A stretch of 13,005 nucleotides of DNA from Bifidobacteriaceae bacterium (GCA_031279575.1 JAITIG010000110.1:1-13005), one strand, 5' to 3'. Positions 1 through 7,045 are shown, counted from the stretch's first letter. Numbers and translations are program-made. Notes: generated by a model not told the origin, from the sequence alone.

Positions 1-360
1 GGCATCGGGAAGCTGGGAGGGGGCGGCGAACTCGGCCACGGTGGCGGGCAGGGCGGCGGCCAGCGCGGGGTCGACCTCGATCGCCAGCACCCGGGCGCCG
101 GCCTCCAGCAGGCCCAGCGTGAGAGAGCCCAGCCCGGGGCCCACCTCCACCACGCGCTCGCCGGGGGCGAGGCGGGCGGCCGCCGCAATCCGGCGGATGG
201 CCGAGGGGTCGACCACAAAGTTCTGGCCCAAACGCTTAGACGGGCGCAAGCCGAGGCGCGCCACCAGCCCCTGCACGGCGGACGGCGTCAGCAGACGCGG
301 GCCGGCCGCCGCCAGGCTCAGTACCAGCCCTTGCTTTGGAAAGCCGACCAAGCCCCGCAC
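1..360 (-). CDS. ksgA: 16S rRNA dimethyladenosine transferase KsgA/RsmA, N-terminal part
   Basis: This enzyme dimethylates two adjacent adenines (A1518 and A1519, E. coli numbering) in the 3'-terminal hairpin of 16S rRNA, using S-adenosylmethionine, late in 30S assembly. The visible protein contains the family N-terminal block RLGQNFVVDP followed by the SAM-binding motif I (EVGPGLGSLTLGLLEAG) and the acidic motif AIEVDP; the rest lies beyond the window edge. The start is uncertain. A GTG at 360 gives a 43-base overlap with the upstream lytic-protein gene. A GTG at 276 gives a length before the GQNF block like that of E. coli KsgA, but drops the LLTP segment that resembles the actinobacterial LLGP-type N-terminus. 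A CTG at 321, preceded by AAGGG, is also possible. It is the last visible gene of the minus-strand block and is probably translated from the same transcript as its upstream neighbour. Family assignment is firm; start is not. Confidence 0.88.
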   Translation of the reverse strand, partial: MRGLVGFPKQGLVLSLAAAGPRLLTPSAVQGLVARLGLRPSKRLGQNFVVDPSAIRRIAAAARLAPGERVVEVGPGLGSLTLGLLEAGARVLAIEVDPALAAALPATVAEFAAPSQLPDA

Positions 361-1604
361 GGCGTGCTGTAACGCCCGGAAATGTAGCCCAGGCCCCATT
401 TGATCTGCGTCGCCGGGTTGGTCTGCCAATCGGCGCCGGCCGAGGCCATCTTCGAGCCGGGCAGGGCCTGGGGAATGCCGTAGGCGCCAGATGACCGGTT
501 GTGGGCGTTGACCCGCCAATTCGACTCGCGCTGCCACAAGGAGACCAGGCAGGCGAACTCGTCATCGCCCCAGCCGTAGGAGTCCAGCATCATCTGCCGC
601 GCAATCCCCTGCGCGCTGCCCGGGTCGACATTGACGTCGACGCTGGGCGCCACCACCGCCTTCTTGGTGCCAATCAGAACCACCTGGGTGACGGGCTGGG
701 CCGCCACGGTCTCCATGATGACCGCCCGGGACGTCTCCTCGCCGTTGACCAGGGTGGCGGTGTAGGTCACAATCTTCTGCCCGGCCACGCCCGCGGTCTT
801 GATCTTCTTGGTGCCGCTGGGCAGGTCCGGCGCCTCCTGCTCGATGGTCTCAAACGGGATGACGGAAACCTCCTGGCCGGCTGTGGCCACCGCGCGGTGG
901 ATTGCGACCACCTCGCCGGGGGTTGGCACGGCCTCCAGGCCGGGCTCGACCACATCATCCGGGCCCAGGATCACCCCGAGCTGGCCCAGCAGTTCCCGCA
1001 CTGTGGCCGCGTTGGAGTAGGCCTCCAGGTTGGCCCCGTCCACCGCCACGGTCAGCGATTTGGCTGTCGAGACGCTGACCACGCCGGTCAAGTCCGCCAC
1101 CGCGGCGCCGCGGGCGACCGACAGAGCCGCCTCGCCGGCCCGCACCCCCAAATCGGCCAGGGCTTCTTCGACGGTGGGCGCGGTGGTCCACACCTGGGCG
1201 GTCTGGCCGTCGATCTCAAGGTTGAGCGGGTGGGCGGTGCGCACCAGGATCTCGCCGGAGCGCGGCACCGCCGCGCTGGGGGCCGGGGCCACCAGGTCGC
1301 GTTCGGTGTAGACCACATCGTTGGCGTCCAAAACCCCGCCAACTGTCGAGGCGAAGGTGGTGACCTGGCGGCTGGCGCCGTCGACTGTCAGGGTGACGGT
1401 CTTGTGGGCGGCGGAGAAGCCGGCGATGCCGGCGGCGGCCAGCGCCAGCACCGCGATGCGCGCCGCCAGCTTGATCTGGCGCCCGCGTTTGACCGCGCGG
1501 CGCTGGTCGCTCCGCCGGTTCGGCGCGGCGTGGCCGCACGGACTTGTCCTAGCCAAAACGCAATACTCCCGGGAGGGTCTGGGACTTCGGTCTTGTCTGA
1601 CCAT
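318..1604 (-). CDS. RpfB-like secreted protein: DUF348 x3, G5, C-terminal SLT-type lytic transglycosylase domain
   Basis: This is a probable cell-wall hydrolase of 428 residues, anchored or secreted outside the membrane. After a basic N-terminus (QRRAVKRGRQIK) there is one hydrophobic segment at about 48-66. Three DUF348 repeats follow at about 66-106, 125-165 and 183-225, each with an hTVDG/EIDG/AVDG turn and a TVxExL-like helix. A G5 domain lies at about 245-314, and the C-terminal domain at about 340-428. That last domain reads CLVSLWQRESNW...SSGAYGIPQALPG...NPATQIKWGLGYI...STPCGAW. This is the aggregation-promoting-factor/SLT transglycosylase type, with E360 the likely catalytic acid and C352/C416 a possible disulfide, not the classical Rpf domain. 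The gene sits between tatD and ksgA, the place where mycobacteria have rpfB, so it is likely the positional counterpart of rpfB with a different catalytic module. The ATG at 1604 overlaps a TATGGT -10-like hexamer; a TTG at 1556 preceded by GGGAG is a credible alternative start. Confidence 0.88.
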   Translation of the reverse strand: MVRQDRSPRPSREYCVLARTSPCGHAAPNRRSDQRRAVKRGRQIKLAARIAVLALAAAGIAGFSAAHKTVTLTVDGASRQVTTFASTVGGVLDANDVVYTERDLVAPAPSAAVPRSGEILVRTAHPLNLEIDGQTAQVWTTAPTVEEALADLGVRAGEAALSVARGAAVADLTGVVSVSTAKSLTVAVDGANLEAYSNAATVRELLGQLGVILGPDDVVEPGLEAVPTPGEVVAIHRAVATAGQEVSVIPFETIEQEAPDLPSGTKKIKTAGVAGQKIVTYTATLVNGEETSRAVIMETVAAQPVTQVVLIGTKKAVVAPSVDVNVDPGSAQGIARQMMLDSYGWGDDEFACLVSLWQRESNWRVNAHNRSSGAYGIPQALPGSKMASAGADWQTNPATQIKWGLGYISGRYSTPCGAWSAFQSKGWY

Positions 1605-1605
1605 A
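1600..1605 (-). promoter_or_regulatory. Possible -10 hexamer TATGGT at the lytic-protein gene start
   Basis: TATGGT fits the TANNNT actinobacterial -10 pattern and contains the ATG at 1604. If it is used, transcription would start near 1593 and the ATG would not be translated, which favours the TTG at 1556. No convincing -35 hexamer is seen; the -35 zone falls in the inverted repeat at 1621-1636. Weak, pattern-only evidence. Confidence 0.3.
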
Positions 1606-1620
1606 ACCGATTTGCGCCCA

Positions 1621-1636
1621 AAGCGCTAACGCGCTT
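1621..1636. repeat. Perfect inverted repeat AAGCGC-TAAC-GCGCTT
   Basis: A 6-bp perfect stem with a 4-base loop lies in the 85-base gap between tatD and the DUF348/G5 lytic protein. No T-run follows on either strand, so it is not a standard intrinsic terminator. It lies just upstream of the TATGGT hexamer at the -35 distance, so it could be an operator or a structured part of a tatD read-through transcript. Confidence 0.5.
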
Positions 1637-1689
1637 AGTCCCGAATCGTTCCGGTGGCATAGCGGCCACGCCGATAATTCACAAAATCT

Positions 1690-2535
1690 TCACCAATCTC
1701 CGTAGACTTCGGTGGTGTTGGCTTGGATCTGCCGGCAGGCCTCCGCCAGGTCCAACCCCATCGCCGCGGCCAGCGTTTTCATGGTCTGGGCCACCATGAA
1801 CGGGGCGTTGGGGCGGCCCCGGAACGGCTCCGGGGTCAGGTACGGCGAATCGGTCTCCACCAATACCAGTTCTTTAGGCAGCGTGGCCGCGGCCGCCCGC
1901 AGTTCCGCCCCGGATTTGAACGTCACCGTCCCGGCAAACGAGCAATACCAGCCGTGCCGGGCCGCGAGCGCGGCCATTTCGGCGTCGCCGGAGAAGCAGT
2001 GGAACACGGTCCGCTGCGGCGCCCCCGCCCGCCTCAGGGTCTCGATGACGTCCCGGTGGGCCTCGCGGTCGTGGATCTGCAAGGCCAAGCCCAACTCCTT
2101 GGCCAGCGCGATGTGGTCGCGGAAGGCCGCCAGCTGCGCCCCCCGCCCTTCCGGCCCGGTGCGGTAGTAGTCCAACCCCGTCTCGCCGATGGCGCGCACC
2201 CGCTCTTGGCCGCCCGCCAGGTCCGCGATCTCCTGGAGGGCGTCTTGGTAGGCGCCCTTGGCCGCCAGCCGCGCGGCGTCGTTCGGGTGGATGGCGATGG
2301 CGCCGATGACGCCCGGGTGCTTGACCGCCTCCGCCGCCGTCCAGCGGGCCGAGGGCAGGTCGCAGCCGCATTGGACAATCCGGCTGACGCCGGCCGCTCG
2401 GGCCGCCGCCACCTGCTGGTCCAGGGTCAAAGGCGCCTCGGGGAAGCTTTGGAACGGCTCAATGTGGGCGTGGTTGTCCGTCACCGCCAGCGGCAGCGGC
2501 TCCGGCGCGGGCGGGTAGGAACGGTCTTTCGCCAT
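1690..2535 (-). CDS. tatD: TatD family metal-dependent hydrolase (DNase)
   Basis: A 281-residue cytoplasmic TIM-barrel metalloenzyme of the TatD/YcfH family; known members are 3'-5' exonucleases or DNases with a two-metal site. All expected ligand motifs are visible: DNHAH near the N-terminus (H22, H24), AIHP (H83), GETGLDYYR with E118, QIHDREAH (H155), FHCFSG (H179) and ETDSPYL with D229. Length matches the family. The reading frame stays open far upstream into antisense of metG, but the protein starts at the ATG at 2535, just ahead of the conserved region. The gene lies 98 bases after metG and 85 bases before the lytic-protein gene, the actinobacterial metG-tatD-rpfB-ksgA order. A TAGGGT hexamer 8 bases before the ATG suggests an own promoter and leaderless mRNA. 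The exact physiological substrate cannot be told from sequence. Confidence 0.94.
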   Translation of the reverse strand: MAKDRSYPPAPEPLPLAVTDNHAHIEPFQSFPEAPLTLDQQVAAARAAGVSRIVQCGCDLPSARWTAAEAVKHPGVIGAIAIHPNDAARLAAKGAYQDALQEIADLAGGQERVRAIGETGLDYYRTGPEGRGAQLAAFRDHIALAKELGLALQIHDREAHRDVIETLRRAGAPQRTVFHCFSGDAEMAALAARHGWYCSFAGTVTFKSGAELRAAAATLPKELVLVETDSPYLTPEPFRGRPNAPFMVAQTMKTLAAAMGLDLAEACRQIQANTTEVYGDW

Positions 2536-2543
2536 AACCCGCC

Positions 2544-2549
2544 ACCCTA
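2544..2549 (-). promoter_or_regulatory. Candidate -10 hexamer TAGGGT for leaderless tatD
   Basis: TAGGGT (TANNNT pattern) ends 8 bases before the tatD ATG, which would place the transcript start at or within a base or two of the start codon. No strong Shine-Dalgarno sequence precedes this ATG, in keeping with a leaderless transcript. No clear -35. Confidence 0.4.
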
Positions 2550-2608
2550 CCCGCGGCCAGGTCGGATGGGGGATTTGGGGCATTGGGCGATGGCCGCGCC
2601 CAGCGCCC

Positions 2609-2620
2609 GGTTGGCCAACC
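2609..2620. repeat. 12-bp perfect palindrome GGTTGGCCAACC
   Basis: A perfect palindrome with no loop lies in the 98-base metG-tatD gap, 14 bases past the metG stop codon. No T-run follows in the direction of metG transcription. It could be a protein-binding site or simply chance; nothing else in this gap is recognisable apart from the tatD -10 candidate. Confidence 0.45.
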
Positions 2621-2633
2621 TGTTTGGACCGGT

Positions 2634-4472
2634 TTACTCGGCCGCGCGGAGGCGGGCGTTCTCCTGGGCCACCGCGGACGGGTCCAGTTTGGCGAAGATG
2701 GGGCTGGGGGCCGGCACGGCCTGGCCTGCCGGGATGGCCTCGCGCTGCCAGGCCGGCGCGCCCCGCCCCGAGGTGCGGCCGTAGTCGCCGGTGATGATGG
2801 GGTACCCGCGCGATGGGTCGTCCAAGTCGCGCACCTCCTCGATCACCGGCTCGTCGCCGAAGGGCCGGGCGAAGCCCAAAGCCCGGTCCACCTCGCGCGC
2901 CGAATGCGGCAGGAACGGGGCCAGCAAAGTGTTGCAATCTGAGACCGCCTGGGCCGCCACGTGCAGGATCTCCCCCATGCGCGAGCGCGCGGCATCGTCC
3001 CCTTTGGCCAGCTTCCACGGCGCGGTGTCCGCCAAATACTTGTTGACCTCCCCCACCGCCCGCATGGCGGCGGTCGCGGCCTGCTTCTGGCGGTGCGCCC
3101 GGATGGCGCGGCCCACCTCGCCGAAGGCCAACTCGGTGGCGCGCAGCACGGCTTGGTCGGCCGGCTGGGGCTGGGCGGGGGGCGGCGGCAGGGCGCCAAA
3201 GTTCTTGTGGATCAAATTGGCGGTCCGGTTGACCAGGTTGCCCCAACCGGCCACCAGCTCGGAGTTGGTGCGGCGCACAAACTCCTCCCAGGTGAACTCG
3301 GTGTCCTGGCTCTCCGGCCCGGCCACGGCGATGAAGTAGCGCAGGGCGTCCGGCTGGTGGCGCGAGAGCATGTCGCGCACCAAAATGACCTTCCCGCGCG
3401 AGGATGAGAACTGCTCCCCCCCAATGTTGAGGAACTCGGAGGAGACCACCTCGGTGGGCAAGTTCAGCTTGCCGTACTGGCCGGGGGCGCCGCCGCGCCG
3501 CCCCTGGCCGTTGTAGGCCAGCAGCTCGGCGGGCCAAATCTGGGAGTGGAAGGTGATGTTGTCCTTGCCCATGAAGTAATACGAGCGGGCCTCCGGCGAG
3601 TTCCACCACTCGCGCCAGCGCTCCGCCTCGGCCGGTTGGCCGGTGGCCAGCGCCCGCCGCCGCGCCCACTCGATCGAAGCCGACAGGTAGCCGATGACGG
3701 CGTCGAACCAGACGTACAGGCGCTTGTTGGGGTTGTCCTGCCAGGTGGGCAGCGGCACCGGAATGCCCCAATCGATGTCCCTGGTCATGGCTCTGGGGCG
3801 GACGTCCTCGAGCAGGTTGAAGGAGAACCGGAGGACATTGGGCCGCCAATCGCGGCGCGTCTCCAACCAGGCCGCCAGCGCCTCCACCAGCGAGGGCAGG
3901 TCGAGGAAGAAGTGGTTCGACTGGACAAACCGGGGCGTCTCGCCGTTGATCCTGGACCTGGGGTTGACCAGGTCGATCGGGTCCAACTGGTTGCCGCAGT
4001 TGTCGCACTGGTCGCCCCGGGCGCCCTCGAAGCCGCAGATCGGGCAGGTGCCCTCGATGAACCGGTCCGGCAAGGTGCGCCCGGTGGAGGGCGAGACCGC
4101 GCCCATGGTGGTCTTCTCCACCATGTAGCCGTTCTTGTGGACGGTGCGGAACATCTCTTGGACCACGGCGTAGTGGTTGCGCGTGGTGGTGCGCGTGAAC
4201 AAGTCGTAGGCCAAACCCAGCTGCTGGAGATCTTCGACGATCACCCGGTTGTAGCGGTCCGCCAGGGCTTGGGGGGTGATGCCCTCGGCTTCGGCTTGGA
4301 CCAGGATGGGCGTGCCGTGCTCATCTGTGCCGGAGACCATCAGCACATCGTGGCCCGCCATCCGCATGTGGCGCGAGAACACGTCAGAGGGCACGCCGAA
4401 GCCCGCCACATGGCCAATGTGTCTGGGGCCGTTGGCGTAGGGCCAGGCCACCGAGGAAAGCACGCGAGTCAT
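2634..4472 (-). CDS. metG: Methionyl-tRNA synthetase
   Basis: This class I synthetase charges initiator and elongator tRNA-Met with methionine in the cytoplasm. The 612-residue protein has the Rossmann-fold HIGH motif ([11 protein letters not shown], 11-21), GTDEHG (48-53), the CP-insertion zinc knuckle CPIC...CDNC (C143, C146, C156, C159), the DWGIPVP segment (234-240), and the second signature as FSSSRGKVI (355-363) in place of KMSKS. As I recall, this relaxed KFSSSR-type loop is normal in the Streptomyces/Bifidobacterium type of MetRS, so it is not a defect. The C-terminal helical anticodon-binding domain follows (about 400-550); there is no obvious EMAP/Trbp111 appendage. The ATG at 4472 begins directly at the conserved [15 protein letters not shown] block. 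It starts 10 bases after the rsmI stop, with GAGG just ahead, so coupling to rsmI is likely, although a TAGGCT hexamer 7 bases upstream could also drive a leaderless transcript. Confidence 0.97.
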   Translation of the reverse strand: MTRVLSSVAWPYANGPRHIGHVAGFGVPSDVFSRHMRMAGHDVLMVSGTDEHGTPILVQAEAEGITPQALADRYNRVIVEDLQQLGLAYDLFTRTTTRNHYAVVQEMFRTVHKNGYMVEKTTMGAVSPSTGRTLPDRFIEGTCPICGFEGARGDQCDNCGNQLDPIDLVNPRSRINGETPRFVQSNHFFLDLPSLVEALAAWLETRRDWRPNVLRFSFNLLEDVRPRAMTRDIDWGIPVPLPTWQDNPNKRLYVWFDAVIGYLSASIEWARRRALATGQPAEAERWREWWNSPEARSYYFMGKDNITFHSQIWPAELLAYNGQGRRGGAPGQYGKLNLPTEVVSSEFLNIGGEQFSSSRGKVILVRDMLSRHQPDALRYFIAVAGPESQDTEFTWEEFVRRTNSELVAGWGNLVNRTANLIHKNFGALPPPPAQPQPADQAVLRATELAFGEVGRAIRAHRQKQAATAAMRAVGEVNKYLADTAPWKLAKGDDAARSRMGEILHVAAQAVSDCNTLLAPFLPHSAREVDRALGFARPFGDEPVIEEVRDLDDPSRGYPIITGDYGRTSGRGAPAWQREAIPAGQAVPAPSPIFAKLDPSAVAQENARLRAAE

Positions 4473-4479
4473 AGCCTCA

Positions 4480-4485
4480 AGCCTA
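4480..4485 (-). promoter_or_regulatory. Candidate -10 hexamer TAGGCT before metG
   Basis: TAGGCT ends 7 bases before the metG ATG, and its TAG is the rsmI stop codon, so part of the match comes for free. A GAGG Shine-Dalgarno-like stretch at about 4474-4477 gives an alternative, leadered reading in which metG is co-translated from the rsmI transcript. Confidence 0.28.
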
Positions 4486-5397
4486 GGCCGTCGCCGCCCG
4501 CCGCCCGCCGCCCGCCGCCTGGCGCCCGCCGCCTGGCGCCTCCGGCCGCTGGGGGGCGGCGCGGGCGGCCAGGACGGCTTGGTAGAGGGCCCGGTTTGGG
4601 CTGGCGTGGGCGCCGGCCACCAACGCCACCGCGTCTTTGACCCTGTCGCCGGCCGCCACCAGGCGCTCGACTTGCGCCACCTGGGCGGCCAGGTCCGCCC
4701 CGGCCGGGCCGGGCGCGCCGCCGAGCACCAAGGTGACCTCGCCCAGCAGGTCGCGCCTGGCGGCCAAGTCCGCCAGCTGGCCCAGGCTGCCGCGCAGGAT
4801 CTCCTCATGGGGTTTGGTCAACTCGCGGGCCAGGCAGGCCGGGCGGTCCGGGCCCAAGCGCTGGGCGGCGGCGCGCAAGGTGGCCGCCACCCGGCGCGGC
4901 GAGTCGAAGGCCACCACGGTGCGGGTTTCGCCGGCCAGAGCGTCGAGCCAGGCGGCGCGGGGCCCGGCGGCGCGCGGCGCGAAGCCTTCGAAGGCGAAGC
5001 GGTCGGCTGGCAGCCCGGACACCATCAAGGCGGCCACCACCGCCGAGGGCCCCGGCGCGCAGCTGACCCGGATGCCGGCCGCGATGGCGGCCCTGACCAG
5101 GTCGAACCCCGGGTCGGAGATGAGCGGCGCGCCCGCGTCTGAGACCACCGCCACCAGCCCCTGGGCGGCCGCCTCAACCAGCCGGGCCGTCCGCGAGCGC
5201 TCATTGTGGTCAAACAGGGAGACGACCCGCCCGCCTGGTTTGACCCCCAGGCGCCCGGCCAGGGCGCGCAGGCGGCGGGTGTCCTCGGCGGCTATCACGT
5301 CGGCCGCGGCCAGCAGGCAGCGCAGGTGGTCGGAGGCGTCGCGCGGGTTGCCCAGCGGCGTGGCGGCCAGCACGATGCCGCGGTCTATGGAGGCCAT
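4483..5397 (-). CDS. rsmI: 16S rRNA (cytidine-1402-2'-O)-methyltransferase RsmI
   Basis: This SAM-dependent tetrapyrrole-methylase-fold enzyme adds the 2'-O-methyl group to C1402 of 16S rRNA in the decoding centre. The 304-residue protein shows the family signatures in order: [11 protein letters not shown] (10-20), the AAEDTRR motif (36-42), FDHNE (62-66), [12 protein letters not shown] (86-97), CAPGPSAV (103-110), GFAPR (128-132) and [12 protein letters not shown] (189-200). The ATG at 5397 is the only start close to the conserved N-terminus. The C-terminal tail after about residue 286 is low-complexity Gly/Arg/Ala, encoded by seven tandem heptamers; family proteins usually end near residue 280-290. 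It heads the minus-strand block, 10 bases ahead of metG, and diverges from pmt across 19 bp. A TATGGT hexamer 6 bases before the ATG suggests leaderless transcription. Confidence 0.95.
   Translation of the reverse strand: MASIDRGIVLAATPLGNPRDASDHLRCLLAAADVIAAEDTRRLRALAGRLGVKPGGRVVSLFDHNERSRTARLVEAAAQGLVAVVSDAGAPLISDPGFDLVRAAIAAGIRVSCAPGPSAVVAALMVSGLPADRFAFEGFAPRAAGPRAAWLDALAGETRTVVAFDSPRRVAATLRAAAQRLGPDRPACLARELTKPHEEILRGSLGQLADLAARRDLLGEVTLVLGGAPGPAGADLAAQVAQVERLVAAGDRVKDAVALVAGAHASPNRALYQAVLAARAAPQRPEAPGGGRQAAGGGRRAATA
4492..4540. repeat. Seven tandem heptamers, (CGCCGCC)4 then TGGCGCC / CGCCGCC / TGGCGCC
   Basis: Four exact CGCCGCC copies occupy 4492-4519. Next come TGGCGCC, CGCCGCC and TGGCGCC, so that a 14-mer CGCCGCCTGGCGCC is also present twice (4513-4526 and 4527-4540). 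The 49-base array lies inside the 3' end of rsmI and codes for the tail [12 protein letters not shown]. Because seven is not a multiple of three, any single-unit gain or loss shifts the rsmI frame. Confidence 0.9.
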
Positions 5398-5402
5398 AGA
5401 CG

Positions 5403-5408
5403 TACCAT
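5403..5408 (+). promoter_or_regulatory. Candidate -10 hexamer TACCAT for leaderless pmt
   Basis: TACCAT ends 8 bases before the pmt GTG at 5417, and no Shine-Dalgarno sequence can fit in the remaining gap. This suggests a leaderless mRNA beginning at or near the GTG. It lies face to face with the rsmI hexamer. Confidence 0.45.
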
Positions 5409-5409
5409 A
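5404..5409 (-). promoter_or_regulatory. Candidate -10 hexamer TATGGT for leaderless rsmI
   Basis: TATGGT ends 6 bases before the rsmI ATG (5397), predicting a transcript that begins at or next to the start codon. It overlaps the opposite-strand TACCAT of pmt by five bases, so the two promoters share the same -10 DNA. No clear -35 element. Confidence 0.5.
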
Positions 5410-5416
5410 GGGCGTT

Positions 5417-7033
5417 GTGGAGCCCACCCGAACCGAGCCCGCCGCGCCGCCCGCCGCGCCGCCCGCCGCCCCGGCGCCGCGGCCAGGGCGCCATGCCGCC
5501 CCCGGCCAGGGCGCGGCCGGCCGCCAGTTGGCGCTGCGCTGGGCCGGGCCGGGCGCCGTCACCTTGCTAGGCGGGCTGCTGCGCTTTTGGAACCTGGGCT
5601 CCCCACCCAAACTGATGTTTGATGAGACCTATTATGTCAAGGATGCCTACTCGCTGCTCACCCGCGGGGTGGAGTTCAACTGGACCAAAGACCAAGACCA
5701 CCTGTTCGAGGCCGGCGACTTCTCCGCCCTCCAAGACACCGGCTCCTATGTGGTCCACCCGCCGGTGGGCAAATGGCTGATCGCCTGCGGGATGTGGCTG
5801 TTTGGGCCCGACTCGCCGGTCGGGTGGCGCTTCTCGGCGGCGCTGTTCGGCACCGCCGCCGTCTTGGTGGCGATCCTGGTGGGCTGGCGCCTGCTGGACT
5901 GCCAAGCGCTGGGGCTGCTGGCCGGGCTGATGGTGGCCGTGGACGGCATCGGCGTGGTGCTCTCGCGCACCGGGCTGCTGGACGTGTTCTTGATGTTCTT
6001 CGCCCTGCTGGGGTTCTGGTTCGTGTTGAAGGACCGCGCCCAAATGGACCGCCGCCTGGCGCGCCGGGCGGACCGGGCCGGCCCCGGCGGGCCCGGGCTG
6101 GGGATGCGCTGGTACCTGCTGGGCGCCGGCCTCGCGCTCGGCTTGGCCTGCGGCGTCAAGTGGTCGGGGCTGTTTTTCCTGGCCGCGTTCGGTTTGACAG
6201 TGGTGGCCTGGGACGCGGCCGCGCGGCGCCGGGCCGGCTTGCGCCTGTGGCTGCCGGCCGCCCTGCTGCGCGATGGCGTCAAAGCCTTCCTCCTGCTGGT
6301 GCCGGCGGCGCTGGTGGTTTACACGGCGAGCTGGGCCGGTTGGCTGGCGACGGCCGGCGGCTACAACCGGCAGTGGGCCAAAGACAACCCCGGCCAGGGC
6401 ATCGGCTGGCTGCCGGAGGGCCTGCGCTCCTTGGCCCAATACCACCAGCAGGCCTACGGCTTCCACACCAGCTTGACCAGCGACCACAGTTACAAGTCCA
6501 ATCCGGCCCTGTGGCTGATCCAGCAGCGGTCGACTTCTTTTTTCTACGAGAAGGAGGCCACCTGCGGCGCCGAGGAATGCAGCCAGGCGGTGACGGCTTT
6601 GGGCAACCCGCTGATCTGGTGGCTCGGCGCGGTGGCCTTGGTGGTGGTGGTGTACAACGCCATCGTCTGGGCGGACCGGCGGGCTTGGGGCATTTTGGCG
6701 GGCTATATCGGCGGCTACCTGCCCTGGCTGTTCTACGCCCAGCGCACCATTTTCACCTTTTACACCGTCGCCTTCTTGCCGTTTGTGGCCCTGGCCTTGG
6801 CCTACGCGGCGGGGCGGGTGATTGGGCCGCCGCTGCTGGGCCGCTGCGACCGCGGCTTGCCGCAGGCCCGGATCGACCCGCCCGCCGCCCACCGCGTCGC
6901 CGCCATCACCGGGGTCGGCGTGGCGGTGGGCGCCATCTTGGTTGTCTCGGCCTTCTTCTGGCCCATCTGGTCCGGCCAGAGCGTGGACTTCGACTTCTGG
7001 CGCCTCCACATGTGGCTGCCCTCGTGGGTCTAG
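5417..7033 (+). CDS. pmt: Polyprenyl-phosphate-mannose-protein mannosyltransferase (GT39, PMT family)
   Basis: This polytopic membrane enzyme transfers mannose from polyprenyl-phosphate-mannose to Ser/Thr of proteins crossing the membrane, the bacterial counterpart of yeast PMTs (Rv1002c in M. tuberculosis, also next to rsmI). The 538-residue protein has a proline/alanine-rich cytoplasmic N-tail, a first membrane segment (about 44-60), then the extracytoplasmic acidic motif FDETYYVKDAYS with D69/E70, the likely catalytic site. HPPVGKW (114-120), GVKWSG (246-251), SNPALWLIQQ (361-370) and RTIFTFYT (443-450) are further conserved PMT segments. About ten membrane segments can be drawn in all. 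The luminal loop at 310-390 holds a Cys pair (C383, C388). The start is the GTG at 5417; no usable start lies upstream because rsmI begins 19 bp away. It converges with the sulfatase-like gene, 12 bp past its stop codon. Confidence 0.95.
   Translation: MEPTRTEPAAPPAAPPAAPAPRPGRHAAPGQGAAGRQLALRWAGPGAVTLLGGLLRFWNLGSPPKLMFDETYYVKDAYSLLTRGVEFNWTKDQDHLFEAGDFSALQDTGSYVVHPPVGKWLIACGMWLFGPDSPVGWRFSAALFGTAAVLVAILVGWRLLDCQALGLLAGLMVAVDGIGVVLSRTGLLDVFLMFFALLGFWFVLKDRAQMDRRLARRADRAGPGGPGLGMRWYLLGAGLALGLACGVKWSGLFFLAAFGLTVVAWDAAARRRAGLRLWLPAALLRDGVKAFLLLVPAALVVYTASWAGWLATAGGYNRQWAKDNPGQGIGWLPEGLRSLAQYHQQAYGFHTSLTSDHSYKSNPALWLIQQRSTSFFYEKEATCGAEECSQAVTALGNPLIWWLGAVALVVVVYNAIVWADRRAWGILAGYIGGYLPWLFYAQRTIFTFYTVAFLPFVALALAYAAGRVIGPPLLGRCDRGLPQARIDPPAAHRVAAITGVGVAVGAILVVSAFFWPIWSGQSVDFDFWRLHMWLPSWV
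5438..5473 (+). repeat. Three tandem 12-mers (CCCGCCGCGCCG) in the pmt N-terminus
   Basis: Two exact copies (5438-5449, 5450-5461) and a third with one mismatch (5462-5473) code for repeated Pro-Ala-Ala-Pro in the N-terminal tail of the mannosyltransferase. The unit is a multiple of three, so copy changes would alter only tail length. Confidence 0.8.
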
Positions 7034-7045
7034 CGGTTCTAGCGC

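Noticed and set aside
1605..1689. ydaO-type (c-di-AMP) riboswitch upstream of the RpfB-like gene, as found before some actinobacterial rpf genes
   Set aside because: The gap is only 85 bases, too short for that class, and none of its conserved core is recognisable.
3393..3420. Missing KMSKS motif in MetRS (FSSSRG instead)
   Set aside because: The relaxed KFSSSR-type loop is, as far as I recall, usual for this actinobacterial MetRS type; all other catalytic and zinc motifs are intact, so no loss of function is implied.
2536..4008. A very long open frame continuing upstream of tatD, antisense-frame to metG
   Set aside because: The sequence upstream of the ATG at 2535 has no recognisable family and is an out-of-frame reading of metG codons, a usual effect of high GC; the TatD family begins right after this ATG.
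4473..4808. An N-terminal extension of about 112 residues on MetG
   Set aside because: It is an alternate frame of rsmI with basic, Trp/Arg/Pro-rich translation; MetRS homology begins precisely at the ATG at 4472. The open frame matters only for the frameshift-fusion idea.
7034..7045. Bidirectional terminator between the convergent pmt and sulfatase-like genes
   Set aside because: Only 12 bases separate the stops and there is no stem with a T-run on either side; a short TAGCGGT direct repeat (7031-7037, 7047-7053) spans the junction but has no clear role.
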